A DNA stretch of 64,000 nt from Actinobacillus sp. GY-402. GTDB taxonomy: Bacteria; Pseudomonadota; Gammaproteobacteria; Enterobacterales; Pasteurellaceae. The stretch covers positions 2,356,001 through 2,420,000 of the forward strand of contig NZ_CP062137.1 of NCBI RefSeq assembly GCF_014843355.1, read 5' to 3'. Numbering within the stretch: position 1 is the first letter of the stretch; each line of letters opens with the position of its first letter. The translations under genes were made by a program, and so were the position numbers. Below, in pieces: positions 18,318-25,653 of the stretch. The notes below the pieces were generated by a model, which was not told the DNA's origin, searched no databases, and saw only the letters and a program-made list of their open reading frames with translations.

Positions 18318-19317
18318 ATCCATTTCCCTCATTTGTTGATTGTTCTAAACCGCCTTGACGTTTTAACACCCAGGCGGCAAAGAGCGGCGCTAAAATCGCA
18401 GAAACGAGTACGGCCGCCGCAATTTGAGCCGTAGCGGTTTGTACGAACGGTGCAAAGCTAGGATCAGCCTGCGCGACAATTTCCGGGGTAATAATTGCAT
18501 TGCCCGCCGTCGTTCCCGCGGCGAAACCGATACCCGACTGATTTCCTCGTTTTAGGATTGTTTTATAGCCGACAAATACAAGAAAACCGGTCAATAGCGA
18601 TGCCGCAATTCCCAAGATAATGCCGGTTAATCCGCCGGTTACGATCGCATGCAGATTAATCCCGGTTCCGAGCGCAAAAGCGAAGAAAGGGATAACAATG
18701 CTGCCGGTCGGTTTCATTAAATTCGTCCATTTCGGATCTAAATTTCCTATTACCATGCCGATCAACAGCGGGATAACCGCGGCAAGCATTAAGGATAAAG
18801 GAATATCCGCAAGCCCGGACGCGCCTAAAAAGAGCAAAACAAAGAACGGACCGTCGTTCACCGCCGAGGCGATATAAGCGCCCTGATCCCGATAATCGCC
18901 GTATTTACCCGTGAACGCCAGCCAAATCCCGCCATTGGAATTTGAAACGACGGTGAGCATCGCGAGTAGCGAAATACCGATAATTCCGTCGTTTCCGATA
19001 AAAAAGCCTAAAGCCGTGACCACCGCTGCGGGAATAATGGTTTTAAACAGCAAAATGACGCCGGTGTGAGCCAAAACCGGCCCCGAACTTTTAAGCGTAA
19101 TTTGCATACCCGTAGCAAATATGAGCAATGCGATTAAAGGGCCGGCGGAAGATTTGAAAAGTGCGGTCGTAAATGAACCTAATCCTAAAAAACCGGGACA
19201 AAAGGTGCCGACTAAAGAACCGATAATAAGCGGAATAACCATTGCTCCGCCGGGGATTTTGTTCATTCCGTCGTATAACGGAATAATCGATTTTTCCGTT
19301 TGATTGGTTGTAGTCAT
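18307..19317 (-). CDS. KdgT-family permease (2-keto-3-deoxygluconate type)
   Basis: Inner-membrane proton symporter of the KdgT family: 336 residues, about ten hydrophobic helices, with IPGGAMVIPLIIGSLVGTFCPG near the start, FATGMQI, VSNSNGGIWLAF, ASAVNDGPF, PFFAFALGTGINL and a late GFAAGTTAGNAIITPE. Family members import 2-keto-3-deoxygluconate, but here the gene is coupled to a C4 acid sugar kinase and not to KDG kinase or aldolase. It may therefore carry a four-carbon sugar acid; that is inference. Start follows GAGGATAATTCC. A USS (19157-19166) lies in the gene. Confidence 0.85.
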   Translation of the reverse strand: MTTTNQTEKSIIPLYDGMNKIPGGAMVIPLIIGSLVGTFCPGFLGLGSFTTALFKSSAGPLIALLIFATGMQITLKSSGPVLAHTGVILLFKTIIPAAVVTALGFFIGNDGIIGISLLAMLTVVSNSNGGIWLAFTGKYGDYRDQGAYIASAVNDGPFFVLLFLGASGLADIPLSLMLAAVIPLLIGMVIGNLDPKWTNLMKPTGSIVIPFFAFALGTGINLHAIVTGGLTGIILGIAASLLTGFLVFVGYKTILKRGNQSGIGFAAGTTAGNAIITPEIVAQADPSFAPFVQTATAQIAAAVLVSAILAPLFAAWVLKRQGGLEQSTNEGNGYEK

Positions 19318-19559
19318 GGAATTATCCTCTTAGCCGTTTAAATATTTGCCGCTTTAGCGTCGAGATATAAAGTTCTCGTCATGCTGCGATTATCGGCGAC
19401 CGTAACCGAATGTGCCGACTGATAAATTCGTTCGTTTTCTCATGCTTTTTTCATTACCCGGAATAGTTATACCTATTTTGATTGAAAATACTCATAAACT
19501 ATTATCTTTGCGAGTTTCTGCGGTTTTCATAAAAATATTGATTAATTACGCGAAAGTAT

Positions 19560-19637
19560 AGCTTTAAATGATCATGTAAACTGTGAGCGAGATCACAAAA
19601 TTGATTTACTTTAATCAAAAAGCTTTAAATAAATCAT
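19560..19637 (-). promoter_or_regulatory. CRP site with flanking repeats upstream of kdgT-like operon
   Basis: TGTGAGCGAGATCACA (19582-19597) is a perfect CRP core. TTGATTTACTTTAATCAA (19601-19618) is an adjacent perfect 6+6 palindrome, possibly a GntR- or LacI-type operator. AGCTTTAAATGATCAT (19560-19575) and AGCTTTAAATAAATCAT (19621-19637) are near-direct repeats flanking both. The site lies ~270 bases before the permease ATG. The rest of the 19318-19788 gap shows no gene. Confidence 0.6.
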
Positions 19638-19739
19638 TTTGGATTGAAGAATAGATTGAGAGGTCATTGATATACAACGGAGATTCATTTCCCACTGAAT
19701 AATGCGTTTAAGAAATCAAAGGTAAACCGTCGTGCAAAA

Positions 19740-19769
19740 CAAAAAAGCAGCGATAAACGCTGCTTTTCG
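19740..19769 (-). terminator. rpoH terminator
   Basis: AAAAGCAGCG and CGCTGCTTTT pair around an ATAAA loop, followed on the minus strand by a T-rich run, about 20 bases after the rpoH stop. Confidence 0.85.
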
Positions 19770-19788
19770 GGAAGTCTAAAAAAACTTG

Positions 19789-20634
19789 TTAAAAATCGAC
19801 CGCACTTTTGAGTTTTTTTAACGCATTATTTTCGAGTTGGCGGACGCGTTCGGCGGAAATGTTGTATTTCGCCGCTAAATCGTGGAGCGTTGCCTTGTTT
19901 TCATCCAACCAACGGGTTTTGATGATATCCTGACTGCGTTCGTCCAAGGTTTCCATGGCGGCGGCCAACTGATCCGCAGCTTGGGTTTCGAAGTTTTCGT
20001 TTTCCAATTCGGCGGCAAAGTTTGAGCTTTTGTCTTCCAGATACATAGACGGCGCGAAGGCTTCTTCTTCGGATTCATCGGTCGGTAAATCAAAACCTAC
20101 GTCGGCACCGCTCATGCGGCTTTCCATTTCGATTACGTCTTCTTTGGATACGCCGAGTTCGTTTGCCACTAAATCCACTTCGTTGTCGCTGAACCAGCCT
20201 AAACGTTGTTTGGTTTTGCGCAAATTAAAGAAGAGTTTGCGCTGCGCTTTAGTGGTCGCCACTTTGACGATACGCCAGTTTTTCAAAACGTATTCGTGGA
20301 TTTCGGCTTTAATCCAATGCACGGCGAATGACACCAAACGCACGCCCATTTCCGGATTAAAACGACGCACGGCTTTCATTAGTCCGATATTACCTTCCTG
20401 AATCAAATCCGCTTGCGGTAAGCCGTATCCGGCGTAGCCGCGCGCCACATGAATGACAAAACGAAGATGCGACAGGATCAACGCTTTTGCCGCGTCCAAA
20501 TCGTCCTGATAGTATAGGCGCTCTGCATAGTCTTTTTCCTGTTCCGCAGTCAACATCGGGTATTCGTTGGCGGCGCGGATGTAACCTTCAAGGTTACCTT
20601 GCGGGACTAACATCATTTGAGCTTCTTTATTCAT
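19789..20634 (-). CDS. rpoH: RNA polymerase heat-shock sigma factor sigma-32
   Basis: Directs RNA polymerase to heat-shock promoters (chaperones, proteases). The 281 residues match sigma-32: region 2 with [34 protein letters not shown] and [14 protein letters not shown], the RpoH box [15 protein letters not shown] that distinguishes sigma-32 from other sigma factors, and region 4 helix-turn-helix [40 protein letters not shown] before ATG. The C-terminal residues KSAVDF are encoded by a USS overlapping the gene end. Own promoter at 20673-20701 and own terminator. Confidence 0.97.
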   Translation of the reverse strand: MNKEAQMMLVPQGNLEGYIRAANEYPMLTAEQEKDYAERLYYQDDLDAAKALILSHLRFVIHVARGYAGYGLPQADLIQEGNIGLMKAVRRFNPEMGVRLVSFAVHWIKAEIHEYVLKNWRIVKVATTKAQRKLFFNLRKTKQRLGWFSDNEVDLVANELGVSKEDVIEMESRMSGADVGFDLPTDESEEEAFAPSMYLEDKSSNFAAELENENFETQAADQLAAAMETLDERSQDIIKTRWLDENKATLHDLAAKYNISAERVRQLENNALKKLKSAVDF

Positions 20635-20672
20635 TATCTTCCTTCTTAATTTCGGATGAATGGTTTCATCTA

Positions 20673-20701
20673 GTTATAACACAAAAAATCGCAAGCACCA
20701 A
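20673..20701 (-). promoter_or_regulatory. Sigma-70-type promoter of rpoH
   Basis: On the minus strand TTGGTG (20701-20696) and TATAAC (20678-20673) are 17 bases apart, 39-67 bases upstream of the rpoH ATG. Assigned by eye. Confidence 0.5.
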
Positions 20702-20800
20702 TTTTTGCTTTCGATTTTATGTTAAATAAGACCGCGCAACAGGTGAAAAAGTTCAGGCGGATGAGCATATTTTTTACGCACTTAAAAACGTTTCAACCTG

Positions 20801-21115
20801 TTATTTCAAAAGGGGTTGTAAGAGATAACGGTGATTTTCCGCGATAACCCGCATAAGCAGATCGACGTTCGGATGCTTGCCGGGATGCGCTTTAGCATCC
20901 GCAGTATGCTCTGCGAACAGTTCTAGGCCTTTTTCGGCGGAAGTGCGGTCAAGTTTTCCGTTAAATTTTTGCGCGAGCGCATAATAAACCCGTAACGAAC
21001 CGAATTTTCCGGGCGCCGCCGGGATGTGGCGAACCACCGTTTCACCGTTTAAAATATTCAAACCGGTAAGATGATCGACGGTGGGTAAAGTTTCTAAAAT
21101 AGCACTGAAATTCAT
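20801..21115 (-). CDS. Conserved hypothetical protein (possibly DUF2322)
   Basis: Uncharacterised cytoplasmic protein of 104 residues, probably the DUF2322 family (recalled, not checked). No signal peptide, membrane segment or catalytic motif is obvious. It starts MNFSAILETLPTVDHLTGL and contains GETVVRHIPAAPGKFGSLRVYYAL, followed by a helical C-terminal half. It begins 14 bases after the murB stop on the same strand, so it is probably translated from the murB transcript. A USS at about 20940-20950 is inside the gene and encodes LDRTSAE. The role is unknown; no link to cell-wall synthesis can be argued beyond location. Confidence 0.75.
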   Translation of the reverse strand: MNFSAILETLPTVDHLTGLNILNGETVVRHIPAAPGKFGSLRVYYALAQKFNGKLDRTSAEKGLELFAEHTADAKAHPGKHPNVDLLMRVIAENHRYLLQPLLK

Positions 21116-21129
21116 TTATTTTTTCCTGT

Positions 21130-22155
21130 TCAGCTGATGGTATTTTCCGCGTTAACTTCGCCGTTTTCGCCGATAAAACGCACTTCGGGTACCAAATAAA
21201 CGTCAAATTTTGCCGCCACCGCCTGACGAATGTGATGAGCCAGTTCGACCACATCGGAACCGGTCGCATTGCCTTTGTTAACCAGCACTAACGCCTGTTT
21301 TTCGTGGACGGCCGCGCCGCCTAACTGATAACCTTTCAGACGGCATTGGTCAATAAGCCAGCCCGCTGCCAGCTTGACGAAGCCGTCACTTTGCGGGTAA
21401 CAAGGCATTGTCGGGTATTCCGCCCGTAACGTTTGATATTGTTCTTCCGTCACAATCGGATTTTTAAAGAAACTGCCGGCGTTGCCGATTTGTTGCGGAT
21501 CCGGCAGTTTGGCGCGACGAATGGCGCAAACTTCGTCAAAAACTCGTTTGGCGCTGACCGCACTTGGATCGAGTTCGTTTAATGTGCCGTATTTCAGTAC
21601 CGGTTTCCAGTTTTTGGTTAATTTTAAGCCGACGGCAACGACGATGAAATCACCGCCGTATCGGTGTTTGAAAACGCTGTCGCGATAGCCGAAGCGGCAT
21701 TCCGCATTGGTTAAACGGAAGGTTTTGTTTTGCGCGAGATCCAAAACTTCCACATAATCGCAGACATCTTTAAATTCTACGCCGTAAGCGCCAATGTTTT
21801 GCACCGGTGCCGAGCCTGCGCAGCCCGGAATTAAGGCAAGATTTTCCAGACCGAAAATGCCTTGTTCTAATGACCATTCCACCAGATGATGCCAGTTTTC
21901 ACCGCCGTTAACGTGTAAATAGTGAAAATTTTCGTCTTCTTTGTGTTCAATACCTGACAGACGATTAACCAAAACCGTGCCGCGGAAATCTTTCAAAAAC
22001 AACACGTTACTGCCTTGTCCCAGCACCAATACGGGCTGACCGGCATCTTGCGCATTCCGCCAGGCGGCGTGAAATTGCGATAATTCCGTGATTTCGACGA
22101 TATTTTCGGCGTTCGCCGCGATACCGAAAGTATTAAATGAAAGAAGGCTTTTCAT
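21130..22155 (-). CDS. murB: UDP-N-acetylenolpyruvoylglucosamine reductase MurB
   Basis: FAD- and NADPH-dependent reductase that turns UDP-GlcNAc-enolpyruvate into UDP-MurNAc, the second committed step of peptidoglycan synthesis. The 341-residue type I enzyme shows SFNTFGI at the start, FAD-binding [11 protein letters not shown] and [30 protein letters not shown], and the catalytic block [10 protein letters not shown] whose serine donates a proton. A C-terminal VPEVRFIG contains the second proton-handling glutamate. I use the ATG at 22155 (MKSLLSFN), in line with the family; the open frame extends 20 codons further upstream without support. A USS at 21555-21564 encodes PSAVS. Confidence 0.96.
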   Translation of the reverse strand: MKSLLSFNTFGIAANAENIVEITELSQFHAAWRNAQDAGQPVLVLGQGSNVLFLKDFRGTVLVNRLSGIEHKEDENFHYLHVNGGENWHHLVEWSLEQGIFGLENLALIPGCAGSAPVQNIGAYGVEFKDVCDYVEVLDLAQNKTFRLTNAECRFGYRDSVFKHRYGGDFIVVAVGLKLTKNWKPVLKYGTLNELDPSAVSAKRVFDEVCAIRRAKLPDPQQIGNAGSFFKNPIVTEEQYQTLRAEYPTMPCYPQSDGFVKLAAGWLIDQCRLKGYQLGGAAVHEKQALVLVNKGNATGSDVVELAHHIRQAVAAKFDVYLVPEVRFIGENGEVNAENTIS

Positions 22156-22229
22156 AGTATTTCTCATTGTGGAAAAAGAAAATCTTAGTCTAACGATAGT
22201 TGTTCGTGAACGCAAATCATAAGAAAAAA

Positions 22230-22252
22230 AGACCGCACTTTTGCGGTCTTAG
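22230..22252 (-). terminator. gltS terminator built from a compact USS hairpin
   Basis: On the minus strand AAGACCGCA-AAAG-TGCGGTCTT followed by TTTTTC, immediately after the gltS stop. One USS core forms the descending arm. Confidence 0.9.
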
Positions 22253-22258
22253 CCTGAT

Positions 22259-23467
22259 TTAGTGGACGTAATTGACAATGACCAGGAATATTTTCAGCAA
22301 TGTAGCGTTCAGCAAATCGATGAAGAACGCCCCCACCATCGGCACGATTAAGAACGCTTTATGGGACGGACCGAAATGCGATGTGACCGCCTGCATATTG
22401 GCGACCGCCGTCGGCGTGGCGCCCAGTCCGAAACCGCAGTGACCGGCGCTCAACACCACCGCATCATAATCTTTGCCCATGGCGCGGTAGGTAATAAAAA
22501 CGGCGTATAAAATCATCACGACAACCTGTGCCAGTAACACAACCAGTACCGGCAATGCCAAGCCCGCCAATTCCCATAATTTTAATGACATCAGCGCAAT
22601 GGCGAGGAAAATGGATAAACCCACCGTACCGAGCACGTCCACCGCTTCATCCGCCACTTTAAATTTGAAAATATGAGCCAGACTGTTGCGGATAATTACC
22701 CCGGTAAACAAACACCAAACGAAAGTCGGCAATTGGAATGCGGTGCCTTTCGCCGCCATATCCAAATGTTGCCCTACGAATAGACAAATAGACATCATGG
22801 TAATGGTTTCGATGATGGTGCGCGTATTGACTTTACGGCGATAAACCGGTTTTTCGAAGGCTTCTTCCACATCATCCACGTTTTCGTCTTCCGCCACTTC
22901 GTCTTTATGCATACGTTTTAACAGGAATTTTGCCACCGGGCCGCCGATAATCCCGCCGAACACCAAACCGAAAGTCGCACATGCCATGGCAATTTCCATG
23001 GCGCTGGAAATGCCGAACTGCTTGGTTAAGGTATCCGCCCAAGCGGCGCCGGTTCCGTGTCCGCCGGTTAAGGTTACCGAACCGGCGATTAAGCCGTAAG
23101 CGGGATCCAGTCCTAATGCCATGGAGCCGAATACTCCCACCGTGTTTTGGATACAGATTAACCCTGCCGCGACCACCAGAAACACGATTAACGGCTTGCC
23201 GCCCTTAACTAAGCGGGAAAAATTCGCACTTAACCCGATGGAGCTGAAAAAAACAAGCATCATGGTGGTTTGCAGATCTTTATCAAATCCGAAGCTCAGT
23301 CCCCATATTTCATGCACTACGGTTAATAGGATGGCGACGATAAAGCCTCCCACAACAGGCTCCGGAATATTGAATTCATTTAAAACGCGAATACGTTTGA
23401 CCAAAAAATAACCCAGCAATAAAACCAAACAGGCAAGCGCCACGGTTTCATAAGTATCAAAAATCAT
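22259..23467 (-). CDS. gltS: Sodium/glutamate symporter
   Basis: Inner-membrane Na+-coupled glutamate importer, 402 residues and about ten to twelve helices. Matches E. coli GltS strongly: FNIPEPVVGG, SITLSGGHGTGAAW-like SVTLTGGHGTGAAWADTL, ATFGLVFGGIIGGPVA, LPTFVWCLFTGVIIRN, and the pore motif SAGHCGFGLGATPTAVANMQA followed by GPSHKAFLIVPMVGAFFID. Two inverted halves, each with a re-entrant glycine-rich loop, are visible. The ATG at 23467 is preferred (AAAGG six bases upstream) over the ATG at 23473, which abuts the SD. Confidence 0.95.
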   Translation of the reverse strand: MIFDTYETVALACLVLLLGYFLVKRIRVLNEFNIPEPVVGGFIVAILLTVVHEIWGLSFGFDKDLQTTMMLVFFSSIGLSANFSRLVKGGKPLIVFLVVAAGLICIQNTVGVFGSMALGLDPAYGLIAGSVTLTGGHGTGAAWADTLTKQFGISSAMEIAMACATFGLVFGGIIGGPVAKFLLKRMHKDEVAEDENVDDVEEAFEKPVYRRKVNTRTIIETITMMSICLFVGQHLDMAAKGTAFQLPTFVWCLFTGVIIRNSLAHIFKFKVADEAVDVLGTVGLSIFLAIALMSLKLWELAGLALPVLVVLLAQVVVMILYAVFITYRAMGKDYDAVVLSAGHCGFGLGATPTAVANMQAVTSHFGPSHKAFLIVPMVGAFFIDLLNATLLKIFLVIVNYVH

Positions 23468-23627
23468 ATACATCCTTTTTGGTTATCTAATAAAAAATAA
23501 GCGTTCAATCTAACAGAAAAAACGGTTGCGTGCCAGTGGCAGCCAACGGTTATTCGTTTTTTAATTTGTTGAACTGAATATTTATTCATGAAATATTGAC
23601 AGTATATCCGGCATTTGATAGTCTTTT

Positions 23628-23643
23628 GTGTATATAAATACAT
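23628..23643 (+). promoter_or_regulatory. LexA-box-like site upstream of dinI-like gene
   Basis: GTGTATATAAATACAT matches the SOS box CTGT-N8-ACAG at all but three positions (first, last and one inner). It lies 25 bases before the gene's ATG. A TTGACA at 23596-23601 may be the -35 element. Suggests SOS control. Confidence 0.5.
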
Positions 23644-23668
23644 ATTTCGAGGTGAGCGGAGTAATCAA

Positions 23669-23926
23669 ATGAAACAATTGGATATTAAATTCGTTAAAGA
23701 ACGGAACAGCCAACAAGCGGCGCGGCAGGCGGCGGTTATGGCGCAGCTGGAAAGCTGCTTGCCGGAGCGTATCAACGAATCTTTTGCCGACGTAAACGTT
23801 CGGATTCGCTTTTCCGGCAGCGCCGGCATAGACGTGACGGGCTTTAAAGATAAAGAAGAACGGGAACGTTTTATGCGGTTTTTGGAAGAGCTCTGGACGG
23901 ACGATAGCTTGCTGGAGACGGCGTGA
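23669..23926 (+). CDS. DinI-family protein
   Basis: Small cytoplasmic protein of 85 residues resembling DinI, which binds and modulates RecA filaments in the SOS response. Conserved pattern: beta strand at the start (MKQLDIKFVKE), helix with LESCLPERINESFADVNVRIRFS, then GIDVTGFKDKEERERFMRFLEELWTDDSLLE, ending in the acidic helix that in DinI mimics DNA. ATG at 23669 follows GAGGTGAGCGGAGTAATC. The gene stands alone between divergent gltS and convergent clcA. A LexA-like box directly upstream supports SOS regulation. No phage genes surround it, although DinI-like genes are often phage-borne. Confidence 0.78.
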   Translation: MKQLDIKFVKERNSQQAARQAAVMAQLESCLPERINESFADVNVRIRFSGSAGIDVTGFKDKEERERFMRFLEELWTDDSLLETA

Positions 23927-23930
23927 CATC

Positions 23931-23972
23931 AAAAGTGCGGTCAAAAAACGAAAGAATTTTTGCCCGCACTTG
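23931..23972. terminator. USS-pair terminator between dinI-like gene and clcA
   Basis: AAAAGTGCGGTCAAAAAA pairs with TTTTTGCCCGCACTT; one arm is canonical, the other the GCCC variant, leaving one mismatch. Serves two convergent genes. Confidence 0.7.
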
Positions 23973-23997
23973 AATGTTCTGCCGCCGCGATTTTGCG

Positions 23998-25368
23998 TTA
24001 TTCTGCGCTTTTGCTTTCTTCAATTATCCGTTGACGGAAACGCATGGCCGCAAAGTGATAGAACGGTTTCGGCATGATCTGGCGCGAAACGAAAGACGCA
24101 ATTAAGCCGCCGATTAAAGACCACACCAGAACCGGCTGACTGCCCGTCATTTCCATTACGATTACGGCGGCGGTAAGCGGTGACTGCGTAGCGCCCGCTA
24201 AAAAGCCGACCATACACAGCAAAACCAGCAGGCGGGGATCGATTAATCCTTGTGTGAAGGCCGAAATATGCGCGCCGATGCCAGCGCCGATGGTGAGAGA
24301 CGGCGTGAAAATCCCGCCTGCAATGCCCGTCCAGTAAGTGGCGACGGTGGCGAATAATTTGGCTATGCCGACGGATTCGGGTTCAATGGCTTCTCCCGCC
24401 AACGCGTTGGCCACCACGTGATAACCCGTGCCGTAAGTTTGTCCGTTGGTATAAGTGCCGAGCGCAGCAAGAACGATGCCTAAAAAGAGTGCGACGATAA
24501 TCGGATGACGACGAATCCAACCGCGCAGCAATGTCGGAGATACGCCCGCCACGCCTTTCGCCAGCAAGCGGGCGAAGATGCCGCCGAAAACACCGCATAC
24601 GACTCCGCATAACAACACCCATAACAGCATATTGTTCACCAGTGTCGCTCCCTGATATTGCGGAAAGTAAGGGCTATTACCTTCGATGACGACTAAAATC
24701 ACCCCGGCGGCAAATACGCCGAACAATACGCGGCGTTCCCAGCGTAACAAAATACCGCGGCCCAATTCTTCCAGCGCAAAAATCACCCCGGCCAGCGGCG
24801 CGTTAAAGGCCGCCGCCAAACCGCCACCCGCGCCCGCCGCCATTAATTCGTTGGCATTAAGACCGGTGAACGCCATGCCGTAGCGACGGCATAAATTTCC
24901 CCACGCCAGCATTACCGCCGCTCCCACTTGAACGGAAGGCCCCTCGCGCCCTACGGAGGCGCCGATAAGCATGGCTAAAAAGGTAAGCGGAATTTTCCAC
25001 AGAGTCTGCCAAAATGCGATGAGCCGGCTTTTTTGCGGCCCGTGTTGCAGACTAAGTGACGCGATAACCTGCGGAATGCCGCTACCCGCAACATAAGGCG
25101 TGTAACGCGGCGTAAACCAGGCAAGCGCCGCCATGCCGAGCGGTAAGACAAACCAAACGGCGACGGGATAACGGCTTGCCCATTGCGCATTCCATTGCAA
25201 TCCCAAATCGGCCAGCTTGGCGAACCCTAACGAAAACAGCGCGACCAGAGCGGCGCCGATCAGCAAACAGCTAAATTCGATGGTTTTGTGGGAAATTCGG
25301 TGCGTCTGACGTAATTTTTTGTGCAGAACATAACGGAATCGGGCCCGAATGGAAGAATGATGTTGCAT
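23998..25368 (-). CDS. clcA: ClC-family Cl-/H+ antiporter
   Basis: Inner-membrane Cl-/H+ exchanger of 456 residues with the full ClC signature set: GSGIP (95-99), GREGPSVQ with gating Glu142, and NAPLAGVIFALEE with the inner proton glutamate Glu201. The late TGIAGGIFTPSLTIGAGIG block lines the pore. In enterobacteria this antiporter supports extreme acid resistance by balancing proton-consuming decarboxylation. The start MQHHSSIRARF lacks a strong SD, so a later start is possible. Its promoter region faces mtlA, with a USS pair in between. Contrast with the non-canonical ClC at 807-2045. Confidence 0.9.
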   Translation of the reverse strand: MQHHSSIRARFRYVLHKKLRQTHRISHKTIEFSCLLIGAALVALFSLGFAKLADLGLQWNAQWASRYPVAVWFVLPLGMAALAWFTPRYTPYVAGSGIPQVIASLSLQHGPQKSRLIAFWQTLWKIPLTFLAMLIGASVGREGPSVQVGAAVMLAWGNLCRRYGMAFTGLNANELMAAGAGGGLAAAFNAPLAGVIFALEELGRGILLRWERRVLFGVFAAGVILVVIEGNSPYFPQYQGATLVNNMLLWVLLCGVVCGVFGGIFARLLAKGVAGVSPTLLRGWIRRHPIIVALFLGIVLAALGTYTNGQTYGTGYHVVANALAGEAIEPESVGIAKLFATVATYWTGIAGGIFTPSLTIGAGIGAHISAFTQGLIDPRLLVLLCMVGFLAGATQSPLTAAVIVMEMTGSQPVLVWSLIGGLIASFVSRQIMPKPFYHFAAMRFRQRIIEESKSAE

Positions 25369-25416
25369 AGTTTCGGCTGAAGTGAAAACGAATAGGCAAA
25401 TTATACCGGGAAAGGT

Positions 25417-25460
25417 AAAAGTGCGGTAAAAAAACTTCGCATTTTTTCACCGCACTTTTT
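25417..25460. repeat. USS inverted repeat between divergent clcA and mtlA
   Basis: AAAAGTGCGGTAAAAAA and TTTTTTCACCGCACTTTTT arms. Because both genes point away from it, it cannot be a simple terminator for either. Its right end touches the first CRP site of mtlA. Confidence 0.7.
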
Positions 25461-25559
25461 GTGATCCGGATCACAAAAAAAACAAGTTAAATAAAAAAGT
25501 GTGATCAATGTCACATTTTCAAAATTAAGCATAAAAAATATTTTGTGATCTAGTTCACA
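25460..25559 (+). promoter_or_regulatory. Three CRP sites upstream of mtlA
   Basis: Perfect TGTGA-N6-TCACA cores at 25460-25475, 25500-25515 and 25544-25559, with centres 40 and 44 bases apart (about four helical turns, same DNA face). TATAAT at 25586-25591 lacks a good -35, fitting CRP-dependent activation. Multiple CRP sites are known at E. coli mtlADR. Confidence 0.9.
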
Positions 25560-25653
25560 TTTCTAAATGAAAAAATTTCTTATTTTATAATGGCTATGCT
25601 ATTTTTTTGCTCATCGAAAACACTGTCTTTTTTTATTTTACGGAGAAAGCAAT

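Noticed and set aside
23531-23541. TGCCAGTGGCA palindrome flanked by AACGGTT repeats upstream of gltS
   Set aside because: Too short and without a known regulator or clear promoter link; likely chance.
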